Below, piece after piece: positions 7,029 through 15,213 of a stretch of DNA of 64,000 bases. The DNA is from Maribacter sedimenticola. GTDB lineage: Bacteria > Bacteroidota > Bacteroidia > Flavobacteriales > Flavobacteriaceae. Every line of letters begins with the position of its first letter. Positions within the stretch are counted from its first letter, which is position 1. The DNA is taken from the NCBI RefSeq assembly GCF_900188415.1, contig NZ_FZNV01000002.1:229339-293338 (forward strand). The letters are read 5' to 3'. The position numbers were made by a program, and so were the translations under genes. Under the pieces are notes generated by a model. The model saw only the letters and a program-made list of their open reading frames with translations, made no database searches and was not told where the DNA came from.

Positions 7029-7661
7029 CTATAATTGAATTATTTCCAAATAATTTCTATGAAGTTTTATTTTGCCCATTTCCTCTAATTTTTTTAATAG
7101 TCTAGAGATCACCACCCTAGAGCTGTGTAGGTCGTAAGCAATTTCCTGATGCGTGTTATGTATGATATCATCTTTGGTAACCCTGGCCTTCTCCTTTAAG
7201 TAGCCTACCAAGCGTTCGTCCATTTTTTGAAAAGCGATGCTATCCAAAGTACTCAAAAGCTCGTTCAATCTTTCGTGGTAACTATTGAATACGAAGTTGC
7301 GCCATGATTTGTATTTGGCCGTCCATTCCTCCATTTTTTGAATGGGCACCATTATCAACTTTGCATTGGTTTCGGCAATGGCCCTTATTTCACTTTTTGC
7401 ATCGTTTATGCAGCATGCCATGGTCATGGAGCAGGTGTCTCCCTTTTCAAGATAGTATAGCAATAACTCATCCCCATCCTCATCCTCCCTTAAAATCTTA
7501 ATAGCTCCAGATATGAGAAGGGGCATACCCCTTAAATAATCACCTATTTCAATTAATTTAAAACCTTCGGGGACCTCTTTAAAAGTACCTACCTGAACAA
7601 TTTCATTGATTAGTTCATTTTCAAAAATAGTTCCGTACTGTTCTTTTAAATCCTGTATCAT
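7029..7661 (-). CDS. Crp/Fnr family transcriptional regulator
   Basis: This 210-residue protein has an N-terminal cyclic-nucleotide-binding-type beta barrel (about 20-120), a dimerisation helix and a C-terminal winged helix (about 150-210) with recognition helix SSRVVISRLLKK (180-191). It lacks the N-terminal cysteine cluster of Fnr, so it has no visible Fe-S site. Three cysteines (77, 83, 84) in the barrel could sense thiol or sulfur species, which is speculation. By eye, Val183 stands where Fnr has its DNA-contacting Glu209, consistent with a site other than TTGAT. It is co-transcribed with the DUF983 gene (7-base gap) behind an operator, suggesting autoregulation, and is the likely regulator of eight nearby promoters. 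Confidence 0.9.
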   Translation of the reverse strand: MIQDLKEQYGTIFENELINEIVQVGTFKEVPEGFKLIEIGDYLRGMPLLISGAIKILREDEDGDELLLYYLEKGDTCSMTMACCINDAKSEIRAIAETNAKLIMVPIQKMEEWTAKYKSWRNFVFNSYHERLNELLSTLDSIAFQKMDERLVGYLKEKARVTKDDIIHNTHQEIAYDLHSSRVVISRLLKKLEEMGKIKLHRNYLEIIQL

Positions 7662-7668
7662 ATCAATT

Positions 7669-8058
7669 TTAGTTAACGTTCTGTGCTATTTTCTTGTCAA
7701 ATTTAAAAAAGAAATTGGCCCAAATAATCTTAGAGACTGCGGCAATCCATGGCATTGCCAATACCAAGGCAACAACAATCAACGTAAACAATGTACCTAT
7801 GCTTGTCTGTAGGCCAAAAAGTAAGGTCAGCATGTAAACTGCAACCGCTACGGCAATACCAACAGCATACGAGACATACATGGACCCCGTATAGAAACTG
7901 GGTTCTATGCTATACTTTAAATCGCACTTGGGACAGTGTTTTTTCACCTTGTTGAAGTTACTTAATTTATAGGGATTGGCTTCTAAAAATTCCCCTTTAT
8001 GACATCTAGGACACTTAATAAAAAGTATACTATATAGTTTGGTACCCTTTAATAGCAT
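7669..8058 (-). CDS. DUF983 family zinc-ribbon membrane protein
   Basis: The product of 129 residues begins with a zinc ribbon made of CPRC (Cys16, Cys19) and CPKC (Cys42, Cys45), followed by two membrane helices (about 55-105). This is the DUF983 pattern, common in Bacteroidota and often near terminal oxidase genes; its function is not established. The start at 8058 is chosen over an upstream ATG at 8112. The upstream one lies inside the operator, while 8058 gives a 12-base leader after the predicted promoter like its neighbours. It is the first gene of a two-gene operon with the Crp/Fnr regulator. Confidence 0.82.
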   Translation of the reverse strand: MLLKGTKLYSILFIKCPRCHKGEFLEANPYKLSNFNKVKKHCPKCDLKYSIEPSFYTGSMYVSYAVGIAVAVAVYMLTLLFGLQTSIGTLFTLIVVALVLAMPWIAAVSKIIWANFFFKFDKKIAQNVN

Positions 8059-8075
8059 ATGATTAAAATTTAGAG

Positions 8076-8119
8076 CAAAGTTATTGGATTGCACTTTTTG
8101 ATAACGTAACAATGGTTAC
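8076..8119 (-). promoter_or_regulatory. Crp/Fnr-type operator plus -7 element of the DUF983-crp/fnr operon
   Basis: GTAACAATGGTTAC lies at 8106-8119 and the -7 element TAACTTTG at 8083-8076 on the minus strand, 22 bases apart. Because this operon encodes the presumed regulator, the box predicts autoregulation. Confidence 0.8.
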
Positions 8120-8183
8120 ACAAGGCCTTGGTTAAGTTGATATCCCAAAAAATCAAAATTAACGGCCAGTACCCAATATGAAA

Positions 8184-8227
8184 CTGATAAAAGTCATATT
8201 ATTTTTTAGGATGGGTACATAAGTTTG
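8184..8227 (+). promoter_or_regulatory. Degenerate Crp/Fnr-type operator plus -7 element of hemN
   Basis: CTGATAAAAGTCAT (8184-8197) fits TGAY-N4-GTCA with one changed base. Exactly 22 bases later comes TAAGTTTG (8220-8227), a full TAnnTTTG match. The hemN start is 17 bases further on. The weaker palindrome but exact spacing suggests a lower-affinity member of the same regulon. Confidence 0.65.
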
Positions 8228-8244
8228 TAGTAAAATCAAATACT

Positions 8245-9606
8245 ATGTGTTCGCTTGTTCAAAAATATAATGTACCAGGCCCTAGGTATACCAGTTACCC
8301 AACCGTACCATTTTGGGATATTTCTACATTTTCCGGTAAAAAATGGGAAGAAACGGTCAAAAAAAGCTTTCATGCGAGCAATTCAACTACGGGTATAAGC
8401 CTTTATATCCATCTGCCTTTTTGTGAAAGCATGTGTACCTTCTGTGGTTGTCATAAACGTATAACCAAGAGGCATGATGTGGAATTACCCTATCTTAAAT
8501 CCGTTATTAAGGAATGGCGACTTTATACAGCGTTGTTCGATGATAGGCCAATAATCAAAGAACTTCATTTGGGTGGTGGTACACCAACCTTCTTTTCACC
8601 AGAAAACTTAAAATTTCTCATAGAGGGAATTCTAAGGATAGCGAACAAGGCTACAGATGCCTCCTTTAGTTTTGAAGGTCATCCCAACAATACCACCAAG
8701 GAACATTTACAGGCATTATACGATGTAGGATTTAGAAGGGTCAGTTTTGGGGTACAGGATTACAATGAAACCGTACAAAAAGCAATTAATAGGATACAAC
8801 CTTTTGAAAATGTACGTAACGTTACCCAATGGTCCAGGGAAATAGGGTATGAGTCCGTGAGCCATGATATCATCTTTGGATTGCCACATCAAAAATTGGA
8901 ACATGTGGTACACACTATTGAAAGAACCAAGGAATTAAAACCAGATAGGATCGCTTTTTACAGTTATGCCCATGTGCCTTGGTTGGCGGGTAATGGTCAA
9001 CGGGGATATAATGATGCAGATCTCCCGGCGGGCGATGAAAAAAGGGCCCAGTATGAAATGGGTAAAAAAATGTTGCAGACCAGTGGGTATCAAGAAATAG
9101 GTATGGATCACTTTGCATTGGAGACAGATGCATTGTACCAGGCTATGGTAACGGGCAGCTTGCACAGGAATTTTATGGGGTATACCAGCTCCAATACCCA
9201 TTTAATGATTGGTTTGGGTGCATCCAGTATTAGTGATAGTTGGTACGGATTTGCGCAGAACGTTAAGAATGTTGAAGAATATCAAAATTTGGTGAACAAC
9301 AATATTATACCCTTGTATAGGGGTCATATTTTAACTGAAGAAGACCAAATTATACGTAGACATATCTTAAATTTAATGTGCCAGTTCAAGACTTCTTGGA
9401 GCGCTTTTAAATTACACTTGCCCCAAATGGACAGTATATTGGAAAGATTGAGTGAGCTAGCGGAAGACGGTATAGTTGAAATTACGGAAGGTAACTTAAA
9501 GATAACCGAAAAGGGAAGACCTTTTGTGCGGAATGTTTGTATGGCATTTGATTTACCATTGCAAAAGAAAGCACCGGAAACAAAGTTGTTTTCAATGACC
9601 GTTTAA
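8245..9606 (+). CDS. hemN: Oxygen-independent coproporphyrinogen III oxidase
   Basis: HemN is a radical SAM enzyme that decarboxylates coproporphyrinogen III to protoporphyrinogen IX without oxygen, in the cytoplasm. The 453-residue protein has the N-terminal PGPRYTSYPT motif of true HemN proteins and the cluster motif with Cys60, Cys64, Cys67 and Cys69 (CESMCTFCGC), which separates HemN from HemW-like relatives. A GGGTP motif follows near residue 114. Length and ends fit the family. It diverges from the DUF983-regulator operon, and has its own -7 element with an operator-like site at the usual distance. Haem supply under low oxygen matches the downstream cbb3 oxidase. The universal stress gene follows after 44 bases and may be co-transcribed. 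Confidence 0.95.
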   Translation: MCSLVQKYNVPGPRYTSYPTVPFWDISTFSGKKWEETVKKSFHASNSTTGISLYIHLPFCESMCTFCGCHKRITKRHDVELPYLKSVIKEWRLYTALFDDRPIIKELHLGGGTPTFFSPENLKFLIEGILRIANKATDASFSFEGHPNNTTKEHLQALYDVGFRRVSFGVQDYNETVQKAINRIQPFENVRNVTQWSREIGYESVSHDIIFGLPHQKLEHVVHTIERTKELKPDRIAFYSYAHVPWLAGNGQRGYNDADLPAGDEKRAQYEMGKKMLQTSGYQEIGMDHFALETDALYQAMVTGSLHRNFMGYTSSNTHLMIGLGASSISDSWYGFAQNVKNVEEYQNLVNNNIIPLYRGHILTEEDQIIRRHILNLMCQFKTSWSAFKLHLPQMDSILERLSELAEDGIVEITEGNLKITEKGRPFVRNVCMAFDLPLQKKAPETKLFSMTV

Positions 9607-9650
9607 GAAGTAACTTAGATAACATAAAATGAACTTCAAATAACAAAATC

Positions 9651-10472
9651 ATGAAAAAGATTATTGTACTTACAGATTTTTCGGAACAATCCAATCATGC
9701 CCTTAAGGCTGCGGCGGACTTGGCTAAAAAATTCAGCGGGGAGCTGTTGGTGGTTCATATGTTGGAGCTTAATCAAGCTTTGCTTACCTCACCAGATGGG
9801 GTGTATGCGGAACAGACCGTATTCCTAGTAAAACTGGCAGAAAAGAATTTGAAGGAATTTTTGTCCAAGCCTTATCTGGAAGGACTAACGGTAACTCCCA
9901 TCATTAAACATTATAAGGTGTATAGTGAATTGGATTCAATTGCCGAAGACCATAGTGCAGATTTAATCGTCATGGGATCTAACGGCACAAATGGTTTTGA
10001 GGAAATTTTTATTGGTAGCAATGCCGAGCGGGTAGTACGTAATGCTACCGTACCCGTTTTGGTCATTAAAGGGGAAATAACAGATTTTACTATTGAAAGA
10101 TTTGTTTTTGCCTGTGATTTTAATGACGATAGTTTACTGGCTTTTCAAAAAGCAAGGGAATTTGCAGAATTGTTCAAAGCATCTATGGAAGTCGTTTATA
10201 TCAATACCCCCAACGATAATTTTATGAGCAATAGGGATGCTTACCAGAAAATCAATAAATTTTTGACCAAGGCAAACGCAGCGGACCAAGTTGAAGTATA
10301 TAATGATTATAGCGTAGAGCAGGGTATTATTAATTATGGGAACACAATTTTAGCAGATGCTATAGCCATACCTACCCACGGTCGTAAAGGCATATCGCAT
10401 TTTTTTAATGGAAGCATAGGTGAGGATGTTGTTAACCATGCCAGGATTCCTGTAATTACATTTAAGATATAG
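9651..10472 (+). CDS. Universal stress protein, two UspA domains
   Basis: This 273-residue cytoplasmic protein is a tandem of two UspA folds. The first (about 1-145) ends with the nucleotide-binding pattern GSNGTNGFEEIFIGSNAE, fitting GxxG-x9-GS. The second (about 150-273) keeps a similar THGRKGISHFFNGSIGED pattern. Such proteins bind ATP or AMP and appear under respiratory or oxygen stress in many bacteria. It follows hemN by 44 bases on the same strand and ends in a shared bidirectional terminator. A loose GTAAC-TTAG-ATAAC sequence at 9610-9623 is too poor and too close to the start to be called an operator. Expression with hemN is likely. Confidence 0.9.
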   Translation: MKKIIVLTDFSEQSNHALKAAADLAKKFSGELLVVHMLELNQALLTSPDGVYAEQTVFLVKLAEKNLKEFLSKPYLEGLTVTPIIKHYKVYSELDSIAEDHSADLIVMGSNGTNGFEEIFIGSNAERVVRNATVPVLVIKGEITDFTIERFVFACDFNDDSLLAFQKAREFAELFKASMEVVYINTPNDNFMSNRDAYQKINKFLTKANAADQVEVYNDYSVEQGIINYGNTILADAIAIPTHGRKGISHFFNGSIGEDVVNHARIPVITFKI

Positions 10473-10494
10473 CTCTAACCACATCTATAAACAA

Positions 10495-10528
10495 AAATAA
10501 ATCCAAGGCATATGCCTTGGGTTTATTT
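10495..10528. terminator. Bidirectional terminator between usp and haloperoxidase genes
   Basis: AAATAAATCCAAGGCA (10495-10510) and TGCCTTGGGTTTATTT (10513-10528) form a long, almost perfect palindrome with A/T-rich ends. It lies between two convergent genes and should stop both transcripts. Confidence 0.8.
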
Positions 10529-10552
10529 ATTTAATGTATTTCCTGTAAAATT

Positions 10553-12004
10553 TTAGTTACCTAGGTGTTTGTTGTAGAACTTCCAAGCTTGGTGCGCTAC
10601 ATCTCTTCCCAATTGTAATCCGGCAATATTATCCGCTTGAATATGGTAGCCTCCCATAACCCTAGAAATACCGGCCATATTGGCTGCTTCTGTAAAGGTC
10701 GGGAAAGTTATGGTAACCGGTTTTCCATAGTATTTGGCATCTAATTCCGTTAAGGTTCCTGGTACCAATTCAACAGATACACCAAAATTGTCATCCCCGG
10801 TAAAGAGCCGTAATACTTCTGCACAACCCCCACTAATGGTACTATGGCCAGAGGTATAGCTGGGAAAAGGAGGGCATAGAAAAACATCTGGGGAATACGG
10901 TCTCCATTCCTGACCTTTCATTTCTACGATACCTTTTCCGGGTCCGCCCCATGCTTTAATGGTCTTATCCTTATAATATTCATGAACCAACGCATAAGGT
11001 CTTGCAAAATCATAGAACATTTTAGAGTCCCAAGAGGCTATAAATGCATCCATGGCTGTAATTTCGGTTAGAAAATACATTTTCACATCTTCATCTAGGG
11101 TATGGTTGTCCCTTCTAGAAACATCTTGCGCAAATTTTAGCCAGTGACCTGCCTGTTGAACAGATTGTGGTCCATCTCGCATAAATTCAACCAAGGCCTT
11201 ATCCTCATCGGTTAGGTTTGCCTGCAGGTCAACCACTTCTTTAACCTCAAGTTTTAATTGTTCCGAGCCCACCATTGGTGGCGGTCCAGGTCTAAATTGA
11301 TCGGCTGAGGTAAGGGTGATAGGGGTAACCTTTTGCCAATATGGGGTTAGGCAACCAGGTGCAAATTGCCCTCCTTTGCCATCTGAAAAATATTTGGGTT
11401 GCCAACGGTTGATATCCGTACTTTCATCTGCGGTATTTACAGGACTATAATTAGTATAATCAAAATAGGGTTTGCCATTGGAACCTGATACTTCACCATA
11501 TTGATTGCTTCCATCATTTTTTCTGGCTTCAATAGTAGCCCTTGCTGCAAGATTACCTATGCCCTCCGGAGTAGAGGGGTCCAAAGATTCGTTATCCGGA
11601 TCCAGGCCTAGATTTATCATAAATTTTCGGAGCATATCGGTATCGGAATAATAGTATTCCTTCATGGCGCCAAATGCGGCATAGCTAATGGCTATTTCCT
11701 TATTGGAAAGGGAATGCTCTGCCAAAGGTCTTCTTTCCACATTTTTTAAATATACCGGAATAGCGTTTTGGTCATACCTGGACCATGCATCGAAAATTGT
11801 GGTAAATATCAAACCTAAATATCTGGATGTGATGGTTGGCCTTGGCTTAAATTTTTCGGTATCGGATGCAGTGGCGTCCAATGCCATTTTGCCCCATTTA
11901 TAGGCAATGTTTTCGGTACCCGTTGGTTCAATGTTCTGTTGCTGTGCGGTCATATGCACTTGCAGAGAAAATAGGGTCAGTAAAAAAATAAAAATACGCT
12001 TCAT
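10553..12004 (-). CDS. Exported vanadium-dependent haloperoxidase / PAP2 superfamily protein
   Basis: The protein has a signal peptide (MKRIFIFLLTLFSLQ...) and about 483 residues. The three vanadate/phosphate-binding motifs of the family are present: an ARP segment near residue 333 followed by a lysine-rich turn, PSYTSGH near 381-387, and SRVMGGYHIQAD near 444. Vanadium haloperoxidases oxidise halides with hydrogen peroxide; PAP2 phosphatases share the same pocket, so the activity needs testing. The start at 12004 is preferred over an ATG at 12031. A -7-like element TATATTTG (12043-12036, minus strand) would place the transcription start near 12030, and the shorter form begins with a good signal peptide. 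It lies after the cbb3 operon but has its own promoter-like element. Confidence 0.8.
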   Translation of the reverse strand: MKRIFIFLLTLFSLQVHMTAQQQNIEPTGTENIAYKWGKMALDATASDTEKFKPRPTITSRYLGLIFTTIFDAWSRYDQNAIPVYLKNVERRPLAEHSLSNKEIAISYAAFGAMKEYYYSDTDMLRKFMINLGLDPDNESLDPSTPEGIGNLAARATIEARKNDGSNQYGEVSGSNGKPYFDYTNYSPVNTADESTDINRWQPKYFSDGKGGQFAPGCLTPYWQKVTPITLTSADQFRPGPPPMVGSEQLKLEVKEVVDLQANLTDEDKALVEFMRDGPQSVQQAGHWLKFAQDVSRRDNHTLDEDVKMYFLTEITAMDAFIASWDSKMFYDFARPYALVHEYYKDKTIKAWGGPGKGIVEMKGQEWRPYSPDVFLCPPFPSYTSGHSTISGGCAEVLRLFTGDDNFGVSVELVPGTLTELDAKYYGKPVTITFPTFTEAANMAGISRVMGGYHIQADNIAGLQLGRDVAHQAWKFYNKHLGN

Positions 12005-12068
12005 TAGTTTGGTTATTAGACTATTGAACAAGAATCAAATATACTAAAGTGAGTTAAAGATTTTAAAT

Positions 12069-12557
12069 TCATTCTGTAAGAACATTCATCATAAAATTAT
12101 ATAATTGTAACATTTGTGGTTTTCCCTTTTTTTTTCCTGCCCTGCCAAGGAAATAAAGTACCGTCCATAAAAGTATAAGTATGACCATGCCTCCTAATTG
12201 TATATGGTAGTTTTTGCCAAGGGAAGCACTTGAATAGGCCCAAATCCCCACCACAATAAATAGTATGGCAATGACAAAATGGATGAACATAAAAAAGGTC
12301 CATAAAGTAGGGTTGGGGCCAAAAACTCCATATAGTTTACAAGTATTATCCTCATCTACAATTTCTAAATGCAATTGTGGCGACCAAAAGTGATTGTTGA
12401 GGTTATTGAATTTTATAAAGACATGTTCATCCAATCGCTTAATTACAAAAGGGTGGTCCATAGCATGTTGAAAATGGGTCAATATGGTTTCCTTATCCTG
12501 AACCAATGTAAGCTGAAACCTTGGCCTAAGTACAATATCATTTGGTAAAGGTTTCAT
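12069..12557 (-). CDS. Unrecognised two-span membrane protein at the end of the cbb3 operon
   Basis: I do not recognise a named family in this 162-residue protein. The first 90 residues are soluble, with charged and aromatic residues and a strand-rich look. Two hydrophobic helices follow (about 92-118 and 124-142), then a short basic segment GKKKGK and a C-terminal helix. It starts 18 bases after the UreH-like transporter gene, so it is very probably the last gene of the ccoG-ccoH-ureH-like unit. That position suggests a role in assembly, copper supply or stress at the oxidase, which is inference only. Confidence 0.6.
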   Translation of the reverse strand: MKPLPNDIVLRPRFQLTLVQDKETILTHFQHAMDHPFVIKRLDEHVFIKFNNLNNHFWSPQLHLEIVDEDNTCKLYGVFGPNPTLWTFFMFIHFVIAILFIVVGIWAYSSASLGKNYHIQLGGMVILILLWTVLYFLGRAGKKKGKPQMLQLYNFMMNVLTE

Positions 12558-12575
12558 GGTTTGGAATATTGGAAA

Positions 12576-13280
12576 TTAGTTATGACATTCTATGGAGCTG
12601 CTAACCATATTCGTAGCAGGAGCGGGAGAGATATATGGAATACCCAAGCCTAAACCCCTTAGTATAAATAGAATACCAATGGCAACTACAAATACAGGTA
12701 TGGTCTTTTGAATTTTCTGTTTAATACCGCCCTTTAACAGACTGCTAAAATAAATTGCGGTAGTCATTAGTGGTATGGTACCTACGCCAAATAGGAGCAT
12801 ATATAGTCCGCCTTGTATTGAACTACCCATTGCAATAGAAGCAAAAAGGGCCATATAAACCAGACCGCAAGGTAGAAATCCATTTAGGAATCCTATGGTC
12901 AAGAAGGTATCGGGAGATTTTTTTTGGAGCTCTTTGCCCAATCTACTCTTTACCTTTGATACCAATTTAAAAATAGGTTTGGAAAAATTATACTTGTTAA
13001 AGGTTTGATATGGAATTAATACGATGAAGATCATGAGGATACCAATGGCAATGGAAAGTTTTTGTTGTAATCCAAAAACGGATAAGCCCTTTCCCAATAA
13101 ACCAAATAATAATCCAATAATGCCGTATGCCAATAAACGTCCTATATGATAGATGAATATTTGTCCAAATTTTTTATAAGGGTTTGTCCTATCTACCGGA
13201 AGCAAAAAGGCAATGGGTCCGCACATTCCTACACAATGCAAACTTCCCATAAATCCTAATATGAGGGCAGACAGAATCAT
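12576..13280 (-). CDS. UreH-like / sulfite exporter TauE-SafE-type membrane protein of the cbb3 locus
   Basis: This 234-residue protein has about six membrane helices and the motif GSLHCVGMCGP at the N-terminus. The motif defines the UreH/DsbD_2-like group commonly annotated as sulfite exporter and often found in Bacteroidota cbb3 operons. The His/Cys-rich motif in the first helix suggests metal (copper or nickel) or thiol traffic rather than sulfite, but this is unproven. The start lies 6 bases after the ccoH stop, so it belongs to the same transcript. It is not closely similar to the TauE protein of the sulfur block. Confidence 0.82.
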   Translation of the reverse strand: MILSALILGFMGSLHCVGMCGPIAFLLPVDRTNPYKKFGQIFIYHIGRLLAYGIIGLLFGLLGKGLSVFGLQQKLSIAIGILMIFIVLIPYQTFNKYNFSKPIFKLVSKVKSRLGKELQKKSPDTFLTIGFLNGFLPCGLVYMALFASIAMGSSIQGGLYMLLFGVGTIPLMTTAIYFSSLLKGGIKQKIQKTIPVFVVAIGILFILRGLGLGIPYISPAPATNMVSSSIECHN

Positions 13281-13286
13281 TTTTTA

Positions 13287-13733
13287 TTAATGGGTTATAC
13301 TTTTTTTAAACAAAAATTCCTTTCCTTGATAGCTCCATGCTATTTTAATGTCCCAACGACCATCCAACAAGCGTTCATTAGGTATGAGGAATTTTGAGTT
13401 TGTCAAGGCAATGGGTAAGTCAAAATCCAAGTGCTTATTAGATGGTCTATAAAGGGACACATTTCCTGATACCGCAGATACGTCATAATGGTTTGGGAAA
13501 ACGATCAAAAGGCCTTCCTTTACATTCGTTACCTGTAGCGGTTCTATTTCGTCCTTTGCGTTTTGTTCCGCATCTATTTCTTTTTGATAGCCTAATTCTG
13601 CCTTATAATAGTCCTCGGTAACCAAATCATGGTTGGCGTCATGGCTCGTGGTCATTTTGACAACGAAGAACATGATAAAACTTATGAAACCTATTATGGC
13701 TATAACAATACCGGTACCCCAATTAATTTTCAT
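13287..13733 (-). CDS. ccoH: FixH/CcoH family cbb3 oxidase assembly protein
   Basis: CcoH is a single-span membrane protein needed for assembly of the cbb3 oxidase. The 148-residue product has one N-terminal membrane helix (about 5-27) and a periplasmic beta-rich domain. The domain has the FixH-like motifs VTEDYYKAELGYQ (about 39-51) and LDGRWDIKIAW (about 119-129). The gene follows ccoG by 15 bases and precedes the UreH-like gene by 6 bases. Confidence 0.87.
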   Translation of the reverse strand: MKINWGTGIVIAIIGFISFIMFFVVKMTTSHDANHDLVTEDYYKAELGYQKEIDAEQNAKDEIEPLQVTNVKEGLLIVFPNHYDVSAVSGNVSLYRPSNKHLDFDLPIALTNSKFLIPNERLLDGRWDIKIAWSYQGKEFLFKKSITH

Positions 13734-13748
13734 GGTGATTTTATTTTG

Positions 13749-15167
13749 CTATTTATAACTGCGTGGTGCCAAAAAGCGCGCTGTAGTGGTCTCTATTAAT
13801 TTATCCTTACTGTAAACCCCTATCTTAAGGTTGTTCTTATCGCCGCTTAAGACCGCTGCATTTATCTCTATAAACAACGTACCTTCTGCCAAGGCTTCTG
13901 GTTGTACGTCAAAATTTTCATGGCGTACCAGTTTAATTTCACCTTTTGGAGATATTAATTTAAAATGAACGTCCTCAACCGTTTTAGTGGTTTTGTTCAG
14001 CAATTTGTAGGTATACACATTACTGATGATGTTTCCTTCTTTATGTTCGTACAGTTGCCCTGGTAGCCTTAGAATATTTGCTTCAAGGTCGTTTCTCAGG
14101 AACATCATACCTATTAGTACCCCTGTCAATATAATCAGTACGGCGGTATACCCTTTTAAACGTGGCGTAAACTTAAATTTCTCCTTTTTGGTAATTTCAT
14201 CTTCACTGGCATAACGGATCAAACCTTTTGGTAGGTTTACTTTTTCCATGATGGTATCGCATTCATCAATACATGCCGTACAATTAACACATTCCAACTG
14301 AGTTCCGTTTCTGATGTCTATTCCCGTTGGACAAACGTTTACACATTGAAAACAGTCTATGCAATCACCATGGCCAAGTGCTTCACGGTCTTCGTTCTTA
14401 CGCCATTTTTTTCTTCCATTTTCAGCCTCACCACGTTTGTGGTCATAGGCAACAACAATTGATTTGTTGTCCAATAGTACTCCTTGCATACGTCCATAAG
14501 GACAGGCAATGATGCAAACTTGTTCCCTAAACCAAGCAAAGACAAAATAAAACACGGCCGTGAAAATCAACAAAGAGATCATTGTGCTTATATGCTGTGC
14601 CGGTCCGTCAGTAATGTATTGTATCAATCGGTCACTACCAATCAGATAAGCAAGAAACACATTCGCAATAATAAAGGATATGATAAAAAAGATGCTCCAT
14701 TTAATCACTCTTTTTCTAATTTTTTCAGCGTTCCATTCCTGTCTGTCCAATCGCATTTGGGCACCACGGTCACCATCTATCCAATATTCAATTCTACGAA
14801 AGACCATTTCCATAAATATGGTCTGTGGACACATCCATCCACAAAAAATACGGCCAAATGCAACGGTAAACAATGCAATGAAGACCACCCCAATGATCAT
14901 GGAGATTACAAATAGGTGAAAATCTTGAGGATAAAATGGAAAACCAAAAATATTAAAACGTCTTTCCAGGACATTGAACATTAAAAATTGGTTGCCGTTA
15001 ATTTTGATAAAAGGGGACAAGATCAAGAATGCAAGGAGTCCATAGCTAACATATTTACGGTACTGGTAAAACTTGCCGCTGGGTTTTTTTGGAAATACCC
15101 AAGCCCGTTTACCATCTTCCTTTATGGTGCCTATAGAATCCCTGAAATGATCTTGATCTTGTGACAT
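13749..15167 (-). CDS. ccoG: cbb3 oxidase accessory ferredoxin-like protein CcoG
   Basis: CcoG (FixG, RdxA) is a membrane-bound iron-sulfur protein thought to reduce copper for the oxidase active site. The 472-residue protein has several membrane helices, a conserved CGWMCPQ motif in the N-terminal half, and two tandem 4Fe-4S motifs, CIDCFQCVNVCP and CVNCTACIDEC, in the middle. After the last helix a periplasmic immunoglobulin-like domain (about 360-472) completes the family layout. It lies between ccoP (46-base gap) and ccoH. Family and role in the cbb3 locus are secure; the biochemical role comes from studied homologues. Confidence 0.93.
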   Translation of the reverse strand: MSQDQDHFRDSIGTIKEDGKRAWVFPKKPSGKFYQYRKYVSYGLLAFLILSPFIKINGNQFLMFNVLERRFNIFGFPFYPQDFHLFVISMIIGVVFIALFTVAFGRIFCGWMCPQTIFMEMVFRRIEYWIDGDRGAQMRLDRQEWNAEKIRKRVIKWSIFFIISFIIANVFLAYLIGSDRLIQYITDGPAQHISTMISLLIFTAVFYFVFAWFREQVCIIACPYGRMQGVLLDNKSIVVAYDHKRGEAENGRKKWRKNEDREALGHGDCIDCFQCVNVCPTGIDIRNGTQLECVNCTACIDECDTIMEKVNLPKGLIRYASEDEITKKEKFKFTPRLKGYTAVLIILTGVLIGMMFLRNDLEANILRLPGQLYEHKEGNIISNVYTYKLLNKTTKTVEDVHFKLISPKGEIKLVRHENFDVQPEALAEGTLFIEINAAVLSGDKNNLKIGVYSKDKLIETTTARFLAPRSYK

Positions 15168-15213
15168 ACTATTTTTCTTTACTGCATTTGGGAGGTATGG
15201 CCCTCCATCAATA

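Noticed and set aside
9610-9623. GTAAC-TTAG-ATAAC before the universal stress gene as a ninth regulon box
   Set aside because: The right half is mismatched and the site lies only 27 bases from the start codon, leaving no room for a -7 element 22 bases away.
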